A stretch of DNA of 17,516 bases from Neisseria lactamica (GTDB lineage: Bacteria; Pseudomonadota; Gammaproteobacteria; Burkholderiales; Neisseriaceae). A program made the translations under genes and the position numbers. The notes under the pieces were generated by a model that saw nothing but the letters and a program-made list of their open reading frames with translations, did not search any database and was not told where the DNA came from. Where the stretch lies: NCBI GenBank assembly GCA_001067655.1, contig JUNU01000194.1, positions 1 through 17,516 of the forward strand. The letters run 5' to 3'. Below are positions 13,720 to 17,516 of this stretch, in pieces; the stretch's first letter is position 1, and each line of letters starts with the position of its first letter.

Positions 13720-15498
13720 TCAGCTTATCCATGAGAGCGGGTTCATTGCCTGCCCGTTGTAGCGGACTTCCAAATACAGGCCTTCCATGCCCGAAGGTAG
13801 GGTTCCGCTGATGCCTAGGCGGTTGCCTGCGGCTACGGCATAGCCTTTGGCGACTTCGATTTCGCTCAAGCCTGAATAAATGCTGATATAGCCGTCGCCG
13901 TGATCGATGACGATGACTTTGCCGAAACCTTCCAATTCATCGGCGTAGGTAACCGTACCGCCGGCGATGCTGCTGACGATTGCCGGAGTCGTTTGGTAGA
14001 ACACGCCTTTCCAAACTTCACCGTCGCCGCGGTCTTGTCCGAAGAGTCCGGCAAGCGTGCCGCTGACCGGTTTTTTCAGACGACCCTGCATACGGCTGAA
14101 GCTGTTGGCATTGCTGATTCTGACGTAGGAAGGCGCGCGGATGTTCATGTCTTCGGCGGTCAGGTTGGACATGGCAGCGCGTTCGTCGGCGGCTTTTTGC
14201 GCAGCGGCGGCGCGGTCTTTGCGCGCTTTTTCAGCGGCGGCAAGACGGGCTTCGGCGGCTTTTTTACGCGCTTCGGCTTCCTGGCGACGTTGCTCGGCTT
14301 TGTGTTTGTCCAAGTCTTTCAACAAGTTGTTCAGGCGTTGTTCGTTTTCTTTGTGGTTGATTTTTTTCTGCGCATCTTTTGCCATTTGCGCATTTTGGCG
14401 GCGGCTTTCCGCCTGTTCGGCAGTATTGGTTACACCTTGGCGGCGCAGCGAGGACTGAATGTTGACCTGAAGTTTTTTCAGGTATGCCAGCTCGTTGTTA
14501 ATTTTCTGCTCTTGTGCTGCCAGCTCTTTTTGCTGCTTCTCAAGGTCTTTGATGACTTGATCGTTGGCGGTGTTGATATAGCGGGTGTAACGCAGGAAGC
14601 GGGTTTTCTGACCCGGCTCGGCATTTTTCAGGAATAGGGCAACGGCGTTGGGTTGGCTGTTTTTATAGTTGCCTGAAACAAAACGGGAAATTTGCGCACG
14701 CGTATTGGAAACCTGAGTTTTCAGGTAGTTCAAATCAGCATTGAGCTTTTGAAACTTGTCCCATGCGTCGCGCTGTTGGCGGTTGATGGCGGATAAGTTG
14801 ATACGGCTTTGCTGCAACTGTTTCAACGTGGTATTGACGTGAATGATGAAACCTTCGTTGCGGCTGCGCAGCGATTTTTTGCTTTCCAAATCATTGGCGG
14901 CGGCGGTTACTGCGGCTTTGAAGTCGTCTGAATCGGCGGCAGCGGTTTTCTTATCGGCTTTGTCCGCTTTTTTCTCAACGGATTTTTTATCTTGTTTTGC
15001 CGCTGCTTCGTCTTTTTTAGGCAACTCGGCGGCTTCTTTTTTTGCCTTTACATTATTTTGGGCTGCTGCCTTTACATTATTTTGGGCTGCGGGTTTGTCT
15101 GCCGCTTTGTCTTTGCCTTTTACAGGCTCGGTTTTTGCGGGAACGGCTTTGCCTGCCTTCTCTTCCGCTTTGGCTTCACCTTTTTTGTTTTTGTCGGCTT
15201 TATCTTGTTTTTTGGTTTCTTTGTCGTTTCTGCGTTCTTTAGTACGCTCGTTTTTCGCCGCTTCGGCAGTTTCCTTTTTGCTTTTGGCTACGGGCTTGTC
15301 ATCCGCCTTGTCCTTAGTGTTTTTCGCGGCAGGTTTCGCTTTGTCTTTGGCAGCTTCTTTTTTAGCAGGTTCGGCGTCTTTTTTGTCTTTGACGCTTTTT
15401 TTGACAGGCGCAGCCTTTTCCTTGGGCGCGTCTTTGGCGGCGAAAGAAGGCGAAGCGAAACCGATGAGCAGGGCGAGTAAAAGAGGTTTGTAACGCAT
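13720..15498 (-). CDS. EnvC-like murein hydrolase activator with degenerate LytM domain
   Basis: This 592-residue protein is longer than E. coli EnvC (about 420). It has a signal peptide (residues 1-20, ending SPSFA), a Lys/Ala/Glu/Asp low-complexity region (about 21-200), a long coiled coil (about 205-445, with LKQLQQSRINLSAINRQQ), and a C-terminal LytM/M23 domain (about 470-592). LytM metal ligands are lost: the usual YxH after the GDGYIS strand reads YSG (about 541-543), and the first ligand region reads VWKG. EnvC proteins are catalytically dead and activate amidases during septal splitting, so this supports an activator role. The extra region contains a 24-bp tandem duplication (AAQNNVKA twice, about residues 136-151). 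Uptake-sequence copies also occur within the gene (14075-14085 complete; 14922-14932 partial). A promoter with TATAAT lies 41 bases upstream. Symbol left blank because the long insert makes strict orthology uncertain. Confidence 0.88.
   Translation of the reverse strand: MRYKPLLLALLIGFASPSFAAKDAPKEKAAPVKKSVKDKKDAEPAKKEAAKDKAKPAAKNTKDKADDKPVAKSKKETAEAAKNERTKERRNDKETKKQDKADKNKKGEAKAEEKAGKAVPAKTEPVKGKDKAADKPAAQNNVKAAAQNNVKAKKEAAELPKKDEAAAKQDKKSVEKKADKADKKTAAADSDDFKAAVTAAANDLESKKSLRSRNEGFIIHVNTTLKQLQQSRINLSAINRQQRDAWDKFQKLNADLNYLKTQVSNTRAQISRFVSGNYKNSQPNAVALFLKNAEPGQKTRFLRYTRYINTANDQVIKDLEKQQKELAAQEQKINNELAYLKKLQVNIQSSLRRQGVTNTAEQAESRRQNAQMAKDAQKKINHKENEQRLNNLLKDLDKHKAEQRRQEAEARKKAAEARLAAAEKARKDRAAAAQKAADERAAMSNLTAEDMNIRAPSYVRISNANSFSRMQGRLKKPVSGTLAGLFGQDRGDGEVWKGVFYQTTPAIVSSIAGGTVTYADELEGFGKVIVIDHGDGYISIYSGLSEIEVAKGYAVAAGNRLGISGTLPSGMEGLYLEVRYNGQAMNPLSWIS
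14075..14085 (-). repeat. DUS core inside the EnvC-like gene
   Basis: TTCAGACGACC lies at the junction of coiled coil and LytM domain and encodes part of GRLKKP. A single-orientation coding copy. Confidence 0.75.
15044..15091. repeat. 24-bp tandem duplication in the EnvC-like gene
   Basis: GCCTTTACATTATTTTGGGC continuing to CTGCT occurs at 15044-15067 and again at 15068-15091, with one mismatch at the last base. The two copies encode an eight-residue repeat (AAQNNVKA) in the low-complexity region. It is in frame, so changes in copy number would alter the length without breaking the gene. Confidence 0.92.
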
Positions 15499-15538
15499 GA
15501 TTGGGTTCTGGATCGTTAAAATAAAGGCAATAGGCGGA

Positions 15539-15567
15539 ATTATATAGTCAGCGGGGTCGTCTGAAAA
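15539..15567 (-). promoter_or_regulatory. promoter of the EnvC-like gene, overlapping a DUS
   Basis: On the minus strand TTTTCA (15567-15562) and TATAAT (15544-15539) are 17 bases apart, a near-consensus sigma-70 promoter. The -35 hexamer lies within the DUS at 15554-15565 (TTCAGACGACCC). Transcription would begin about 30-35 bases before the ATG at 15498. Confidence 0.6.
15554..15565 (+). repeat. single DUS (GGGTCGTCTGAA)
   Basis: A mucDUS core with G in place of the first A, overlapping the -35 region of the EnvC-like gene promoter. No inverted partner nearby. Confidence 0.8.
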
Positions 15568-15652
15568 TATTGTTTAGGCAATTAAAACGGCGGTCATGCT
15601 GTATTGTTTGTCATATTGGATTCAGTATGGACAAGCTGCACGGCAAGGTTTG

Positions 15653-15676
15653 GCATCATAATATTTAATATGATGC
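15653..15676 (-). terminator. AT-rich hairpin after the hydrolase gene
   Basis: GCATCATA (15653-15660) and TATGATGC (15669-15676) form a perfect stem, six bases after the hydrolase stop on the minus strand. It is not DUS-derived, and no clear U tract follows, so its terminator role is moderately supported. Confidence 0.5.
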
Positions 15677-15681
15677 TCCGT

Positions 15682-16326
15682 TTATTTTTGTTGTAAAACC
15701 GACGGCACGAATCGGGCGATGGTATCGCGCAGGACGATGAGTTTGCCGTGGAAGAAATGGGATGAGCCGGCGATGGTGATGACGGGCAAACCTTGCGGTT
15801 CCGCCCATGTCCAAGCCTTGCTGATTTCAACGACTTCGTCTTCTGCGCCATGAATCATCAGGGTTTTGGTAATGTCAGGGACGGCTGAAGGCTCGGGACG
15901 GTCGGTGTAGTGGTGTACTGCCGCGCCGATAAGCAGCAACAAATCCGGTTCGCGCTCTTGGGCGGCGAAGGTGGCGACATAGCCGCCGAAGGAGAAACCT
16001 GCCAATGCGAACAGTTCGGCTTCGGGGTGTTGTGCGCGGGCATAGTCGATGACGGCGATGCAGTCTTGCGTTTCGCCGCGTCCGTAATCGTGTGTGCCTT
16101 CGCTGTTGCCTACGCCGCGCAGGTTCGGCAGGTAGCAGTGGAAGCCGAGTTGCGATAAGGCTTTGGCGGCGGTTTGGATGACTTTGTTGGTGTTCGTGCC
16201 GCCTTGCAGCGGGTTGGGATGGTTGATGACTGCCACGCCGCGTGCAGGTGTTTGCGCGGCGGGTAGGAAGATGGTTTCGAGCAGGCCGACAGGGCCGGAT
16301 ATTTGGATGATGTCAGGTTTCAACAT
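15682..16326 (-). CDS. alpha/beta hydrolase (COG2945-like)
   Basis: This 214-residue single-domain cytoplasmic protein has an oxyanion-hole stretch HPNPLQGGTN (36-45), the nucleophile elbow GFSFGG with S112, an acidic member at D163 in HGAEDEVV, and H190 in GSSHFF. This is a complete Ser-Asp-His set in the usual order. The family consists of small bacterial hydrolases often annotated as dienelactone-hydrolase-like or as predicted esterases; the substrate cannot be read from the sequence. AAGGA lies six bases before the ATG at 16326. The gene follows the spermidine-synthase-like gene on the same strand with a 102-base gap carrying one DUS, so cotranscription is possible but unproven. Confidence 0.88.
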   Translation of the reverse strand: MLKPDIIQISGPVGLLETIFLPAAQTPARGVAVINHPNPLQGGTNTNKVIQTAAKALSQLGFHCYLPNLRGVGNSEGTHDYGRGETQDCIAVIDYARAQHPEAELFALAGFSFGGYVATFAAQEREPDLLLLIGAAVHHYTDRPEPSAVPDITKTLMIHGAEDEVVEISKAWTWAEPQGLPVITIAGSSHFFHGKLIVLRDTIARFVPSVLQQK

Positions 16327-16409
16327 GGGTTTTCCTTTATTTTGTGTGTGCTGTGAGGACGGTTTATTGCTTTATCAGGTGTTGCCGTCGCCCAATCTGT
16401 ATTTGGGTT

Positions 16410-16421
16410 TTCAGACGACCT
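16410..16421 (-). repeat. single mucDUS between hydrolase and SpeE-like genes
   Basis: TTCAGACGACCT is a lone copy just beyond the stop of the spermidine-synthase-like gene, with no inverted partner nearby. Confidence 0.85.
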
Positions 16422-16428
16422 GTTCATC

Positions 16429-17220
16429 TCACAGATAAAAATGTTTGCCGTTGTTCGGGTTGCTTGCTTTCAAATCGTTTAACATCCGTTTGAAATCCAA
16501 GCCGTATTGTCCGCTTAGCTTTTCCGCGCGTTTTTTCAGTTTGTCGAGGTTTTGCTCTTTCGGGCTGCTTTGGAACGCCATCACCGCCATATTGCCGTGA
16601 CTTTCGGCGGGCAGTTCCAACACGCGGCCTTCGAAGACGTTGAGTAGGCGTTCGATGAAGCGGTGGTAGCGTTTGTCGCCGCTCCACCAGTTGGTTACGA
16701 ATACGCCGTCGGGCGAGAGGGCGTGGCGGCAGTCTTGGAAGAAGGGTTCTTCCACCAGCGCGTCGATGATTTGTTCGCCGTCGAAACCGTCCACCAAAAT
16801 CACGTCGGTATTGTGGCGGAACACTTTGATGTATTCTGCGCCGTCCGCTTCGACGATTTCGAAGTTTTCCCCTTCAAACGGCAGCTCGAACAGGCTGCGG
16901 GCGACGGCGATAACCTGCGGGTTGATGTCCACGGCGGTTTGTTTAGTGTCGGGCAGGTAGCCGTCTATCCAGCGTGCGAACGAGCCGCCGCCCAAGCCGA
17001 TTTGGGTGATGTGTTTCGGCGTTTCTTCCGCAAACAGAAGCCAGCCCATCATCGCGCGGCTGTACGACAAAACCAGTTCGGCGGGATGGTCGAGGTTCAT
17101 CGAGCTTTGGATGGTGTCGCTGCCCAGATGCAGCGAGCGGATGTTGCCTTCTTCGGAAATGCCGACTTCGGGCAGGTCGGACTTGGCGGGGCGCAGGCGG
17201 CGGTAGGGGTGTCGTGGCAT
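16429..17220 (-). CDS. spermidine-synthase-like (SpeE-family) protein
   Basis: This 263-residue protein has a Rossmann methyltransferase-type core: the SAM/dcSAM loop IGLGGGSFARW (74-84), acidic strand-end VDIN (97-100), EADGAEYI (124-131) and the active-site-like DGFDGEQI (144-151). These are diverged from true SpeE, in which the loop is GGGDGG and the catalytic stretch is usually DSTDP. The N-terminal beta-hairpin domain is short. It may therefore be a distant aminopropyltransferase or a SAM-dependent methyltransferase; databases often call such proteins spermidine synthase-like. The ATG at 17220 lacks a clear ribosome site, but the N-terminal residues fit the family as I know it. The last ~45 residues are polar and Lys-rich. 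Confidence 0.78.
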   Translation of the reverse strand: MPRHPYRRLRPAKSDLPEVGISEEGNIRSLHLGSDTIQSSMNLDHPAELVLSYSRAMMGWLLFAEETPKHITQIGLGGGSFARWIDGYLPDTKQTAVDINPQVIAVARSLFELPFEGENFEIVEADGAEYIKVFRHNTDVILVDGFDGEQIIDALVEEPFFQDCRHALSPDGVFVTNWWSGDKRYHRFIERLLNVFEGRVLELPAESHGNMAVMAFQSSPKEQNLDKLKKRAEKLSGQYGLDFKRMLNDLKASNPNNGKHFYL

Positions 17221-17263
17221 GATGTGGACGGATGGAGGGGAAAGGGGGATATTTTATCAGAGT

Positions 17264-17306
17264 GTCGTCTGAAATGCTTTTTGTGCGGTTGTTTTTCAGA
17301 CGACCT
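17264..17306. terminator. inverted DUS pair between SpeE-like gene and tRNA
   Basis: GTCGTCTGAAA (17264-17274) and TTTCAGACGAC (17294-17304) form a stem; the left copy lacks the AG prefix of the mucDUS. It lies upstream of the minus-strand SpeE-like gene and of the plus-strand tRNA, so it is more an uptake sequence than the terminator of a visible gene. Confidence 0.6.
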
Positions 17307-17359
17307 TTCGGTTATATATCTGAGCGGCTTGGTTTATATATGGGGTAATCATTACGTCT

Positions 17360-17405
17360 GAAATAAATTTCTTTTTAAATCAGATATTTTTTATAAAAAT
17401 TTACT
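17360..17405 (+). promoter_or_regulatory. AT-rich UP-element-like tract before tRNA promoter
   Basis: A run of A/T-rich sequence with A and T tracts ends about 18 bases before the -35 hexamer at 17423. Such tracts bind the RNA polymerase alpha subunit at stable-RNA promoters. Function is inferred from position. Confidence 0.45.
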
Positions 17406-17422
17406 TTGTGAGCAGTAAGCTA

Positions 17423-17451
17423 TTGCCAAGTGGGGCAGTTAACGGCATAAT
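17423..17451 (+). promoter_or_regulatory. sigma-70 promoter of tRNA-Thr operon
   Basis: TTGCCA (17423-17428) and CATAAT (17446-17451) are separated by exactly 17 bases, with a partly G+C discriminator (TCGGC) after the -10. The predicted start is only a few bases before the tRNA 5' end at 17463, as usual for stable-RNA genes. Confidence 0.82.
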
Positions 17452-17462
17452 TCGGCTTCTTT

Positions 17463-17516
17463 GCCGGTATAGCTCAGTTGGTAGAGCACCTGACTTGTAA
17501 TCAGGGGGTCCCGAGT
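17463..17516 (+). tRNA. tRNA-Thr (anticodon UGU), truncated by window end
   Basis: The 5' 54 bases of a tRNA are present: acceptor GCCGGTA, D-arm with AGCTCAGTTGGTAGAGC, and anticodon arm CCTGA/TCAGG enclosing CTTGTAA with anticodon TGT at 17496-17498. The T arm and 3' acceptor lie outside. In E. coli and many proteobacteria tRNA-Thr(UGU) heads the thrU-tyrU-glyT-thrT-tufB operon; that this continues here is an inference from the anticodon and the strong promoter. Confidence 0.95.

Noticed and set aside
15044..15091. Phase-variable simple repeat in the EnvC-like gene
   Set aside because: The unit is 24 bases and in frame, with only two copies, so slippage could change length but would not switch the gene off.
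15595..15660. 21-codon plus-strand frame starting MLYCLSYW
   Set aside because: No ribosome site, no conserved feature, and it overlaps a likely terminator hairpin.

Overview
The window comes from a Neisseria chromosome. The best fit is a commensal of the N. mucosa / sicca / macacae group. Nearly every intergenic gap holds the 12-mer AGGTCGTCTGAA or its complement, usually as an inverted pair. This is the 'mucDUS' dialect of the neisserial DNA uptake sequence, not the ATGCCGTCTGAA form typical of meningococcus and gonococcus. A partial Correia element opens the window, and the gene content (brnQ, radA, ctpA, an EnvC-like protein, tRNA-Thr) is ordinary for Neisseria. The species is inferred from the DUS dialect only.

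Layout. 1-112: end of a Correia repeat. 132-3186 (+): brnQ, then a DUF3360 multi-pass membrane protein with a hairpin-rich leader. 3187-3433: two DUS hairpins between convergent genes. 3434-6760 (-): an HD-domain/polynucleotide-kinase protein (HD-Pnk type), an RNA ligase, and a PaeA/YtfL-type membrane protein. 6804-8081: an AT-rich islet bounded by inverted DUS pairs. It carries a 34-residue CxxC mini-protein and a 302-residue membrane protein whose C-terminus is a diverged copy of the end of the neighbouring PaeA-like protein. 8128-9300 (-): a NYN-domain putative ribonuclease with two OST-HTH/LOTUS-like modules. 9368-13455 (-): mdh, radA and ctpA, each separated by DUS palindromes. 13720-15498 (-): an EnvC-like murein hydrolase activator with a very long charged N-terminal insert. 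15682-17220 (-): an alpha/beta hydrolase and a spermidine-synthase-like protein. 17423-17516 (+): a strong stable-RNA promoter and the start of tRNA-Thr(UGU), probably the head of the thrU-tyrU-glyT-thrT-tufB operon.

How the genes may work together. The clearest functional unit is the ligase plus HD-Pnk pair: HD-Pnk would heal 2',3'-phosphate and 5'-OH ends and the ligase would seal them, as a nucleic-acid (probably RNA) repair cassette. The NYN putative nuclease lies about 2.7 kb upstream on the same strand; any link to the repair pair is speculative. CtpA and EnvC are both envelope/peptidoglycan factors and are neighbours in many proteobacteria, but here a DUS hairpin lies between them and each probably has its own transcript. 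mdh, radA and brnQ are housekeeping functions.

Most unusual: (1) the two-gene end-healing and sealing module; (2) the AT-rich DUS-bounded islet with its chimeric membrane protein and mini-protein; (3) the degenerate-LytM EnvC with a roughly 180-residue Lys/Ala/Glu region containing a 24-bp tandem duplication.
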